The translations under genes were made by a program, and so were the position numbers. Positions 27,879 to 35,067 of a DNA stretch of 64,000 nt are shown here, piece after piece (within the stretch, counting starts at the first letter, position 1; every line of letters starts with the position of its first letter). The notes below the pieces were generated by a model, which made no database searches, had not been told where the DNA came from, and saw only the letters and a program-made list of their open reading frames with translations. Origin of the DNA: CAZGCA01 sp964524145 (GTDB lineage: Bacteria; Hydrogenedentota; CAZGCA01); contig CAZGCA010000024.1 of assembly GCA_964524145.1 (NCBI GenBank), positions 1-64,000 on the forward strand, written 5' to 3'.

Positions 27879-27953
27879 TTGCAGACTGAGCACCAAGGCG
27901 GGGGAGGTAGTACCACGTTCATGATCGGCGAAGAAGACGGCGGGATCTTCTGA
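27879..27953 (+). CDS. Second TTxxxxEE core peptide, short or readthrough-linked
   Basis: In the same reading frame as the first precursor, beyond its TGA stop, the frame stays open to a second TGA at 27951. A possible TTG start at 27879 gives 24 residues ending GGGGSTTFMIGEEDGGIF: T12 and T13, four residues, E18 and E19. This repeats the first core (TTLAIGEEDCGIDLF) and its glycine linker. It has no leader of its own and only a weak G-rich stretch upstream of the TTG. It could be a leaderless peptide, a second core reached by readthrough of the first TGA, or the relic of a longer multi-core precursor cut by a nonsense mutation. Confidence 0.5.
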   Translation: MQTEHQGGGGSTTFMIGEEDGGIF

Positions 27954-27985
27954 AGAGAATCGCCAGTGCCGAGCAACTCTTGACA

Positions 27986-28009
27986 AAGCCCCTTCGAATG
28001 AAGGGGCTT
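27986..28009 (+). terminator. Perfect hairpin between precursors and ligase, likely attenuating terminator
   Basis: AAGCCCCTTC (27986-27995), a GAAT loop, and GAAGGGGCTT (28000-28009) form a perfect 10-bp GC-rich stem. The following TGTATTGCTT is only moderately T-rich, so termination is probably partial. That would give abundant precursor mRNA and less ligase mRNA. Confidence 0.6.
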
Positions 28010-28034
28010 GTATTGCTTCAGGAATGTGTGGAAC

Positions 28035-28985
28035 GTGTCGCTAACGATCGGAATACTTGGCTCGCCGGCAGATGGCGAGGTGAATGCTTTGTCGCAAGCC
28101 TTGACTGCGACCTCGTGTGAGGTCGCGATTGCAGACACGCGTGCGTTTCCGCGTGACGCGGTCCTCTCGGTGGACGCGGAGTCGATCTCGTTTAGCGGGT
28201 TCCAGTTGGACGAGGTCGCTGCGGTTTACGTGAGAAGTATCGAAGCGAATCCCGCCGACGCTCGGCTGAGCAAGAACCTCAAACGGCGACCCCACGCGAC
28301 GATCAGCGGGCTCCGCGAGAAGGGGGCATTGCTGACGTCGGCGCTCCGCATGTTGATTGACCTCGGCGTGCCCGTCGTCAATACGCCCGACGTCAACCGG
28401 CTCCACAGGCTGAAGCCGTACCAGCTTGCACTTCTCAAGAGCAGAAACGTGCCCGTGCCCGATTTCCTGGCAACGAACGACCCGGCTGCCGTACGCGATT
28501 TTGCCGCTCGACACAACGGCGTGGTTTACAAGCCGATAGCAGGTGGCGCCAAGGCCAAGCTGTTGAAGATAAAAGACTTGGCCTCGGACAGGATCGAGTT
28601 GCTCAGGAACGCACCCGTATTGTTTCAGGAGCGGGTTGAGGGGAGAACGATGCGTGTCTACGTGGTGGACGGCGATGTGGTGTCCGCGGCCGTCATGTCG
28701 AGTCCCGCGCTTGACTATAGAGAGAGGACGACGTCAATCGAACGCGTGGAGCTGCCGCCGGCCATGAGCGGCGTGTGCGTCCGTGCTGCCGCAGCCTGCG
28801 ATATGAGGTTCTGCGGTCTCGACATCATCGAGACGTCTTCCGGCAGATGCGTCGTGATAGACTGCAACCCTTCGCCCATGTTCGCCGAGTTCGACCGGCG
28901 GGTGGGCGACGATGTTGCCGGACATCTGGCACGTCTCTTGACCCGGCTCGGCCAAGCTCGCGAGCGCGGAAACGTCTCCGAGTAA
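28035..28985 (+). CDS. ATP-grasp peptide ligase of graspetide type
   Basis: A 316-residue ATP-grasp enzyme of the RimK/MvdD-like class. Visible ATP-site residues are K127 (LKPYQLALLKSRNVPVPDF region), K166 in VVYKPIAGG, E199 in QERVEG, and the metal-binding D263 (GLDII), D276 and N278 (VIDCNPSP). A DYR triad (227-229) matches the DxR motif reported in graspetide ligases. It should activate Glu side chains by phosphorylation and close omega-ester rings on the TTxxxxEE peptides. I prefer the GTG at 28035, preceded by AGGAA at 10 bases, over a TTG at 28008 that lies inside the terminator hairpin. No exporter or leader protease is adjacent; the next gene is convergent. Confidence 0.85.
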   Translation: MSLTIGILGSPADGEVNALSQALTATSCEVAIADTRAFPRDAVLSVDAESISFSGFQLDEVAAVYVRSIEANPADARLSKNLKRRPHATISGLREKGALLTSALRMLIDLGVPVVNTPDVNRLHRLKPYQLALLKSRNVPVPDFLATNDPAAVRDFAARHNGVVYKPIAGGAKAKLLKIKDLASDRIELLRNAPVLFQERVEGRTMRVYVVDGDVVSAAVMSSPALDYRERTTSIERVELPPAMSGVCVRAAAACDMRFCGLDIIETSSGRCVVIDCNPSPMFAEFDRRVGDDVAGHLARLLTRLGQARERGNVSE

Positions 28986-29002
28986 CAAAAGTCCCTCGGT
29001 CG

Positions 29003-30013
29003 CTATCCTATCCGAGACAGCATCGCGCGGGTTACGGGGTGCAGAAGAGGTTCACCGGCAAAGAACCGCCTCAATTCCTCCTTCGCCGCGCGACCGAGGC
29101 TATACTGGCCGTTCTCAACGCAACCCGCGATATGGGGGGTGAGTATGACGTTGGGCAGCGATCGCAGCTTGCTGTCAGGCGCGGGCGGTTCCGGGTCGGT
29201 GACATCGAGGCACGCGAAAATGCGGTTTTTCTCCAGCTCCCCGATGAGTGCCGCTTCATCGATGAGCGCGCCGCGTGCGGTGTTGATAAGTATGGCGCCG
29301 TCCTTCATCATCGGCAAGTTCGACGCATTCACCATGTGTCTTGTTTCGTCGATGTCGGGCGCGTGCAACGAGACAACGTCGGAGCGTGACACCATTTCGT
29401 CGAGTTCGACCTTCCGCGCCCCGAGCTGTCCGATTTCAGTCTTCGAAAGCGTTGGATCGTAGACCAACAGATTAACGCCGAACGGTCTCAGCAACTCGAT
29501 CACTCGGCGGCCGACATGGCCGGAACCGGCTATCCCGACCGTTTTGCCGACCATTTCGCGCGGCCTGAAAGCGTCGCTGTCGTTCCAGAACCTCCATTCG
29601 CCTCGTGAGGTGGCGTCTGCAGCCTGCCAGACCGCCTTCAGCGAAAGGATGATAAGGCCGAGTGTGGTTTCCGCGACGTACCGAGCGATCTCGGCCGATG
29701 CGCTCGTGACGACGATACCTCGATCCCACAACGCGTCCGATACGAACGGTTTGACCGTTCCCGCCGAATGCACCACTACCCGCAGGCCACCGGCCGCGTT
29801 GATCACTTCGCCCGTGAGTCGTGGCGAGCCCCATCCGGTAATGCACCCTTCGGCATCCCGCAACAGTACCGCTGCGTCTGTATCCGAGACGTGTGACTCG
29901 GTCGTGGTCGCGGCCACATCAAACAGGTCGTTTAGCTCAGTCCAAGTCGGTTCGTCGAATATGCGCTTGCGCAACCCTGCGTCAATGAGTAACGCGACTT
30001 TGTGCTTGGGCAT
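29003..30013 (-). CDS. D-isomer-specific 2-hydroxyacid dehydrogenase
   Basis: A 336-residue NAD-dependent dehydrogenase of the phosphoglycerate dehydrogenase-like family. The dinucleotide-binding loop is GIAGSGHVGRRV. Catalytic surroundings are NTARGALIDEAAL (Arg), DVTDPEPP (Glu region) and TPHIAG (His). It interconverts a 2-keto and a D-2-hydroxy acid. The absence of an ACT or other C-terminal regulatory domain argues against a classical SerA. The ATG has AAGGAGG upstream. It is the last gene of the long minus-strand series and converges on the graspetide ligase gene. Confidence 0.9.
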   Translation of the reverse strand: MPKHKVALLIDAGLRKRIFDEPTWTELNDLFDVAATTTESHVSDTDAAVLLRDAEGCITGWGSPRLTGEVINAAGGLRVVVHSAGTVKPFVSDALWDRGIVVTSASAEIARYVAETTLGLIILSLKAVWQAADATSRGEWRFWNDSDAFRPREMVGKTVGIAGSGHVGRRVIELLRPFGVNLLVYDPTLSKTEIGQLGARKVELDEMVSRSDVVSLHAPDIDETRHMVNASNLPMMKDGAILINTARGALIDEAALIGELEKNRIFACLDVTDPEPPAPDSKLRSLPNVILTPHIAGCVENGQYSLGRAAKEELRRFFAGEPLLHPVTRAMLSRIG

Positions 30014-30036
30014 CTCCGCGACGCCTCCTTCTGCAG

Positions 30037-30576
30037 CTAACGTGTACGTTCAGTCTGTATGCCGGCACGAATCTCTGCTGCAAGCTTCTGTGGCAGGTCG
30101 TCCCTGTTCTTGGTCGAGACCTCGATGACCCTTACCTTTGGCAGCGATTTGATGTATTCAATGAACTTGTTGCCGCGGGCGGCGACCGTAGCGAGCAGGA
30201 AAGCGCTCGAGTCGAGCACTTCGAGCACGAGTGAACGGAACTCCTTCGAGAAACACTCCATCTTGCCGATCTCGTCTATGATCACCAGAGCCGGACTTGA
30301 AGCCAGCTTCGAGCGAACGTCCGCCGCGACACGGTCAACCGCGCCAACGTCTACACCGTACTTGCCAACCCTGTACTTGCTCTTGAGCCCTTTCCGGGCC
30401 ATGATGCACTCGGCACCGTCGAGCGTCGTGAGCGTGAACCCGAGCCGCGTGCCGCCATCGCGCATCTCCCGCGTGTAGAACCCTACCGGCTGCAGGGTCG
30501 ACAACAGCTCTGCCACACGGCACACCACCGTCGTCTTGCCGCAGCCCGGGTACCCTGTCAATAGAAGATGGTCCAT
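30037..30576 (-). CDS. THEP1-type nucleoside-triphosphatase
   Basis: A P-loop protein of 179 residues matching the NTPase_1 / THEP1 family (nucleoside-triphosphate phosphatases). The Walker A motif is GYPGCGKTT (8-16). The family segments GFYTREMRDGGTRLGF and LVIIDEIGKMECFS (Walker B) are present. THEP1 enzymes hydrolyse ATP, GTP and others slowly; their physiological job is unclear, possibly in RNA or cofactor metabolism. It is 23 bases upstream of the dehydrogenase gene and about 185 bases downstream of the homocysteine methyltransferase-like gene; I saw no feature in that gap. Confidence 0.9.
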   Translation of the reverse strand: MDHLLLTGYPGCGKTTVVCRVAELLSTLQPVGFYTREMRDGGTRLGFTLTTLDGAECIMARKGLKSKYRVGKYGVDVGAVDRVAADVRSKLASSPALVIIDEIGKMECFSKEFRSLVLEVLDSSAFLLATVAARGNKFIEYIKSLPKVRVIEVSTKNRDDLPQKLAAEIRAGIQTERTR

Positions 30577-30760
30577 AGCCGATCCAATACTACTATATCA
30601 GGTTGACGACGACGGATGGAAGGATTCCTTAATCGTTGGGCCTGCGGCAGCAACTACGAAGACTTCACTATACACCATGAACCACAGTGGTACGGAACCG
30701 TATGCCCGGTGGTGTGAGAGGACCGGGGAAGGCGACTCCCTCCTCCTACTTGATTGATCC

Positions 30761-31648
30761 TTAGCTGCACTCGCGAACTGCTCGCACAATTGCTGCGGTG
30801 TGAGCTGGCGTTGTGCCGCAACAACTGCCGATCAATCGCACTCCCCAGTTCAGCACTTCTGGCACTCGTTGCGCAATGTGTTCGGGTGTTTCGTCAAAGA
30901 CCGTGCGCTCGCCCGCAAGTCTCGGCATCCCCGCGTTTGGCTCCGCGAAAAGCGGCACGTCAACGACCGAGGCCATGCGTTCGATTATCTTGACTGCCTG
31001 CTCGATATCGCCGCCGCAGTTTGTTCCGACAACGTCGGCACCGGCTTCCATCATCGTTATGGTTGCCTGCTCTATTCCGACGCCCATCATCGTGTGGAAA
31101 TCCGTTCCGCTGGCATCCCGGGCAAAGGTCATGCCCGCGACAACCGGCAGGTCGCATACGTCGTGCGTTGCGGTGATCGCTGCTTTCACCTCTTGCAGAT
31201 CGCTCATCGTCTCGACTATTATCGCGTCCGCGCCGCCTTCGACAAGCGCCGCCGTCTGTTCCCTGAAGATCGACACCATCTCGTCGAACGTCGTCTCGCC
31301 GAGCGGCGCGATGAAGACGCCCGTGGGGCCGACGTCGCCGAGCACGAACCTGTTTCCGGCGACTTTGCGCGCGAGCGCCGCTGCAGCACGGTTTATCTCA
31401 GCGGTTCTGTCGCCGAGCTCGTAGTAATCGAGCTTTGGGCGGCTTGCGCCGAACGTGTTTGTGAGAACGGCGTCGGCGCCCGCATCGAGGTACGCCTTGT
31501 GTATGCTCGCAACATCGTCGGGCCTCTCGACGTTCCACAACGCGCCGCACGCACCTGCCTCGAGTCCGCGCAACGACAGTTCGGTGCCCATCGCACCGTC
31601 AAGTACAACAACCCGACGCTCCAACTCGTCCAGGAATCTCGAACTCAC
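30761..31648 (-). CDS. Homocysteine S-methyltransferase-domain protein
   Basis: A 295-residue TIM-barrel methyltransferase of the pfam02574 family, equal to the first module of MetH. VLDGAMGTELSLRG opens the barrel. The zinc cysteines are in GTNCGGD and GSCCGTTP. There is no folate-binding, cobalamin-binding or reactivation module, so a partner would be needed if cobalamin is used. In a Wood-Ljungdahl neighbourhood it could move methyl groups from a corrinoid protein or methyl-THF to homocysteine, linking the pathway to methionine. That is inference. The GTG start follows a GGAG and lies 4 bases after the mogA stop. Confidence 0.88.
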   Translation of the reverse strand: MSSRFLDELERRVVVLDGAMGTELSLRGLEAGACGALWNVERPDDVASIHKAYLDAGADAVLTNTFGASRPKLDYYELGDRTAEINRAAAALARKVAGNRFVLGDVGPTGVFIAPLGETTFDEMVSIFREQTAALVEGGADAIIVETMSDLQEVKAAITATHDVCDLPVVAGMTFARDASGTDFHTMMGVGIEQATITMMEAGADVVGTNCGGDIEQAVKIIERMASVVDVPLFAEPNAGMPRLAGERTVFDETPEHIAQRVPEVLNWGVRLIGSCCGTTPAHTAAIVRAVRECS

Positions 31649-31652
31649 CCCG

Positions 31653-32153
31653 CTACTCCTCGGTGCCGCAGTCGGTGACTTCGCCCTTCAACAACTCCAC
31701 AGCATGCACTATTGCAGGCGCTACAAGCCGAAAGCATTCCTCGACTGCACGCACGCTTCCGGGCATGTTCACGATGAGCGTGTCGTGATACACTCCCGAG
31801 ACGCCCCGTGACATGATGGACCTGGGCGTCGATTCGTACCCCTTAACGCGCAAGATCTCCGCAAACCCCGGCAGCTCCCGCTCGATAACATCCCGTGTGG
31901 CCTCCGGCGTAACGTCTCGCGGGCTTATCCCCGTACCGCCGGTTGTTAACACAACGTCGGCATAGGCTGCCACACCGCGCATCACGTCCGATATGGTCCG
32001 TTGGACGTCGGGAACACAGTTCCGCTCGACAACCTCTGCCGGAAGGGCCTTGACCAGCTCGGCGAGCGTATCGCCGCTCTTGTCTTCCCGTTCGCCGCGA
32101 TAGCACCGGTCGCTGACAGTAATGATCGCCACCCTAATCCGAGGCTTTGACAT
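31653..32153 (-). CDS. mogA: Molybdopterin adenylyltransferase-like protein, MogA/MoaB family
   Basis: A 166-residue protein of the MogA/MoaB family. IRVAIITVSDRCYRGEREDKSG is the classical start, LTTGGTGISPRDVTPEAT the molybdopterin-binding loop, and MPGSVRAVEECF the end region. It would adenylate molybdopterin before metal insertion. It overlaps moaC by 20 bases and is followed 4 bases later by the methyltransferase-like gene. Its presence with moaC and fdhD suggests provision of molybdenum or tungsten cofactor to a formate dehydrogenase not in this window. MogA and MoaB cannot be strictly separated by eye. Confidence 0.9.
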   Translation of the reverse strand: MSKPRIRVAIITVSDRCYRGEREDKSGDTLAELVKALPAEVVERNCVPDVQRTISDVMRGVAAYADVVLTTGGTGISPRDVTPEATRDVIERELPGFAEILRVKGYESTPRSIMSRGVSGVYHDTLIVNMPGSVRAVEECFRLVAPAIVHAVELLKGEVTDCGTEE

Positions 32154-32622
32154 ACGTCCCGCTCTTGCCTCCCGACTTGCTTACCAGGTGGATACGCGCT
32201 ATCTCGATCGCTCGATCGACCGCCTTGCACATATCGTATATCGTCAACGCCGCGACCGCCACGGCCGTCAGCGCCTCCATCTCCGCACCTGTCCGAGCGT
32301 GGACAGCAACCTCCGCCGTTATCTCGAGCGACGAATCGTCGACCTGCTTGAAATCCACGGTCACGCAATCGAGGTTGATCTGGTGGCACAGCGGGACAAG
32401 CTCGCACGTCCGCTTGGCTGCCGTGATGCCCGCGACGCGCGCGACCTCGAGCACATTGCCCTTTGGCATCTCGCCCGAGTGGATCAGCTTCAACGTCGCC
32501 GGCAGCATCGTTACTCTGCCGCGGGCCACTGCGACCCGTCTCGTGACCCTCTTGCCGCCGACATCCACCATGTGCGCCGAACCCGTATCGTCGGTATGCG
32601 TCAGTTTACGTTCCACAACCAC
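32134..32622 (-). CDS. moaC: Cyclic pyranopterin monophosphate synthase MoaC
   Basis: A 162-residue MoaC, exactly the family's usual length. Features are MVDVGGKRVTRRVA, IHSGEMPKGNVLEVARVAGI, LVPLCHQI, the active-site GAEMEALTAV segment, and the late MCKAVDRA with its conserved lysine. It converts 3',8-cyclo-GTP made by MoaA into cyclic pyranopterin monophosphate. MoaA is not encoded here. The ATG overlaps the fdhD stop by one base, so the genes are translationally coupled. Confidence 0.95.
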   Translation of the reverse strand: MVVERKLTHTDDTGSAHMVDVGGKRVTRRVAVARGRVTMLPATLKLIHSGEMPKGNVLEVARVAGITAAKRTCELVPLCHQINLDCVTVDFKQVDDSSLEITAEVAVHARTGAEMEALTAVAVAALTIYDMCKAVDRAIEIARIHLVSKSGGKSGTYVKASD

Positions 32623-33404
32623 TACCCTTCCACAAACCGCTGCTCCCCGCTGTATATGTTCATCCTGTTACCGCGAACAAAGCCGACAAGGGTCAGGTTT
32701 GCCTTGCGTGCAACCGCGACGGCCATCGTCGTCGGTGCGGCACGCGATACCAGAACCGGCACACCGTGGGTCACCGCTTTGCCGACTATCTCCACCGAGA
32801 GACGGCCGCTGGACAGCAGCACCGTGTTCTCGAGCGGGAGACGTTCACGAAACGCTTTCCCCAAGACCTTGTCCACCGCGTTGTGCCTACCGATGTCTTC
32901 ATACACATACAACAACTCGCCGTCACGAGCGAGTGCTGCCACGTGCACCCCGCCGGTCCGCTTGAACAGGACGGCCCCATCCTTCATCCGGTCCATCAGG
33001 GCGCGCGGCAGCGATACCGGTATTCGAAAGGCGTTCTCGTCCGGCAACCGGCGTGGTTCCTCGACCATCCGCATGAAGCTCGCGCCCCGGCCGCAGCCAG
33101 AGGTTAACGTCTTCGTCCGGGACATCCACTGGGGCACCTTCTCATCGGTTGTCACGTCCGCGACGAACGTCCGGCCCCGGATGATCATCACCTCGACGTT
33201 TCCGCTGCGCGACACCAACTGCTCGGAAGCCAGAAACCCGACTGCCAGCTCCTCGAGAGCGCTCGGCGTGCACAGGAGCGAGGCCACCTCGAATCCGTTC
33301 AGCGAGACGGTCATCAACCCCGTCGCGACGACCTCGTCGGTCGTTCGCTCCATCCGGTCGGCCTCGACCCTCGATATCTCGATTCTCTCACTCAGCTCGC
33401 ACAC
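32622..33404 (-). CDS. fdhD: Formate dehydrogenase accessory sulfurtransferase FdhD
   Basis: A 260-residue FdhD protein. It contains TSGCGRG with the persulfide-carrying cysteine, EELAVGFLASEQL, VYEDIGRHNAVDKVLG and the C-terminal VLVSRAAPTTMAVAVA. FdhD delivers sulfur from a desulfurase to the bis-MGD cofactor of formate dehydrogenase. A classic Wood-Ljungdahl cell needs that enzyme to make formate from CO2, so its accessory protein fits here even though the dehydrogenase is not in view. The start is GTG. The gap to the upstream cooC gene is about 90 bases with no obvious signal. Confidence 0.95.
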   Translation of the reverse strand: MCELSERIEISRVEADRMERTTDEVVATGLMTVSLNGFEVASLLCTPSALEELAVGFLASEQLVSRSGNVEVMIIRGRTFVADVTTDEKVPQWMSRTKTLTSGCGRGASFMRMVEEPRRLPDENAFRIPVSLPRALMDRMKDGAVLFKRTGGVHVAALARDGELLYVYEDIGRHNAVDKVLGKAFRERLPLENTVLLSSGRLSVEIVGKAVTHGVPVLVSRAAPTTMAVAVARKANLTLVGFVRGNRMNIYSGEQRFVEG

Positions 33405-33493
33405 TGGTCTCGCGTTGCAACTCCTATCGACGGTCTAAGGGTATGATACACGATGTGACGAAATCCGTCCAACTCTTGGTGGTTGGCGGTTGC

Positions 33494-34249
33494 CTACAGA
33501 CCGGCCGCACGTGCAATATCGGCAACCTGAGCCGCCGCAATGCACTCGGTCCCGACCTCAAGCAGCGGCTTGCCAACGACGTCGCATTCCGTTACGCACG
33601 GGTCTTCGTAGATCGTGCCCGCGAACGGTATACCGGTCTCCGATATCACCTTCGAGAGGGGTGGGGGAACGCCATCTCGCGTGCGCGTGATGACGAGCCT
33701 CATGTCGCTCACTTTTATCTCCAGTTCGGCCACTATCTCCGCTATCCGTTTCGCCGCGCGGATACCGCGCAACGACGGATCGGTTGTGACGAACAGGACG
33801 TCTATGTCGCGCATGATGCGCCGGCTCAGGTGCTCCATGCCGGCTTCGTTGTCCAGCACGAGATAGGGGTAGTTGTCACAGAGCATGTTGATCACGTCGC
33901 GCAGCACGTTGTTGGCGAAACAGTAGCAGCCCGGCCCTTCCGGTCGGCCCATTACCAGGAGATCAAACCCTTTCGATTCGATAAGGCACTCCTGCAACCG
34001 GAGCTCCAAATACTGGTGCTTTGCCATACCCGTTGGGACGGTATCCGGCTTGGTCACCATCTGCTCGCGGACCGCCCCGATCATCTCGTCGACGGACAAT
34101 CCGAGCACTTCGTTCAGGTTCGCGTTCGGGTCTGCATCGATCGCCAGAATAGGTGTCGCACCCTTCTCGAGCAGATACTTCACAAGCAGTCCGGAAAACG
34201 TCGTCTTGCCGGTGCCCCCCTTGCCGGCAACAGCTATTGTCTTGCCCAT
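33494..34249 (-). CDS. cooC: CooC-type nickel-insertion ATPase
   Basis: A 251-residue MinD-like ATPase. The deviant Walker A is VAGKGGTGKTT with its signature lysine; IDADPNANL and LDNEAGMEHLSR follow. C108 and C110 (GCYCFANN) form the CxC that binds nickel or zinc at the CooC dimer interface. CooC inserts nickel into the C-cluster of CO dehydrogenase. The ATG follows AAGGAG and lies 4 bases after the stop of a second, related gene. Of the two paralogues it is unclear which serves CooS and which serves acetyl-CoA synthase. Confidence 0.9.
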   Translation of the reverse strand: MGKTIAVAGKGGTGKTTFSGLLVKYLLEKGATPILAIDADPNANLNEVLGLSVDEMIGAVREQMVTKPDTVPTGMAKHQYLELRLQECLIESKGFDLLVMGRPEGPGCYCFANNVLRDVINMLCDNYPYLVLDNEAGMEHLSRRIMRDIDVLFVTTDPSLRGIRAAKRIAEIVAELEIKVSDMRLVITRTRDGVPPPLSKVISETGIPFAGTIYEDPCVTECDVVGKPLLEVGTECIAAAQVADIARAAGL

Positions 34250-34253
34250 ACTG

Positions 34254-35024
34254 CTACTCCTTCGCAAGAACGTCCATGATTGCACGCATGGATTCGTCGA
34301 ACCGTGGCGATCCCGCGTCTATCGGCGCTATGCCCTCGCGGTCCGCATCAGCGATCACATCGTCATACGGGATCGAACCCACATATTCTTCCTTGCCAAA
34401 ACTCTTCGCGAGAAACTTCTCGTCCTGCTCCGACCTGATCTTGTTCCCGACTACTTTTACCGACCCAATGCCCAGGTCGCCGCACAGCTTGCGTATCGAG
34501 CGGGCCGTCGCGATGCTGCGCTGGCCCGGCTCGACGACGATCAGCATCGATTCGATCGAGCCCGCCGTGCCTCGGGACAGATGCTCGAGCCCCGCCTCCA
34601 TATCCAGTATCAGGTGGGTGTCACGGTGTATGAGAAACTCCTCGAGCAGCCTTCGGGTCACCGTGTTCTCGGGGCAAAAACATCCTCCACCACCCTGTTG
34701 CACACCGCCCATTATCAGCAGTCTCACCCCCTTATACTCCCGGGAGTACGTCTCGGGAATGTCGTCGACTTTCGGGTTAAGCTTGAATATTGCCCCGTAA
34801 CCCGGTTGTGCACCGGTCCGCTCGCGAATCAGGTCTTTCAGATCGGCCAGCGGTACTATCTCAGCAAGCGTCTCTGTCGGAAATCCCAGCGCAGAGGCAA
34901 GGTTTGCGTCCGGGTCAGCATCAAGCGCGTAGACCGGGTCTCCTCGCTCAGCAAGCATCCGCGCGAGCGAGCCCGCAACCGTCGTCTTCCCGACCCCGCC
35001 TTTTCCCGTAACCGTGACCTTCAT
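34254..35024 (-). CDS. CooC-type nickel-insertion ATPase (second copy)
   Basis: A 256-residue paralogue of the neighbouring CooC protein. It has VTGKGGVGKTT, LDADPDANLASALG and ILDMEAGLEHLSRG. Its CxC is C115 and C117 (GGGGCFCPEN). Proteins of this kind beside acs genes are called AcsF or CooC and load nickel into CO dehydrogenase or the A-cluster. I place the start at the ATG 8-9 bases after GGAG, rather than the in-frame TTG 15 bases upstream. It follows the corrinoid activator gene by 43 bases. Confidence 0.9.
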   Translation of the reverse strand: MKVTVTGKGGVGKTTVAGSLARMLAERGDPVYALDADPDANLASALGFPTETLAEIVPLADLKDLIRERTGAQPGYGAIFKLNPKVDDIPETYSREYKGVRLLIMGGVQQGGGGCFCPENTVTRRLLEEFLIHRDTHLILDMEAGLEHLSRGTAGSIESMLIVVEPGQRSIATARSIRKLCGDLGIGSVKVVGNKIRSEQDEKFLAKSFGKEEYVGSIPYDDVIADADREGIAPIDAGSPRFDESMRAIMDVLAKE

Positions 35025-35067
35025 CTCGGTTGGCTCCAAATCGTGTTCACCTGCGTGCGTGCCATCG

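Noticed and set aside
27852..27884. Selenocysteine recoding of the first precursor's TGA
   Set aside because: A weak hairpin follows the TGA, but it lacks a convincing bulged-U/GU-loop SECIS, and a TTG start downstream or simple repeat decay explains the second core as well.
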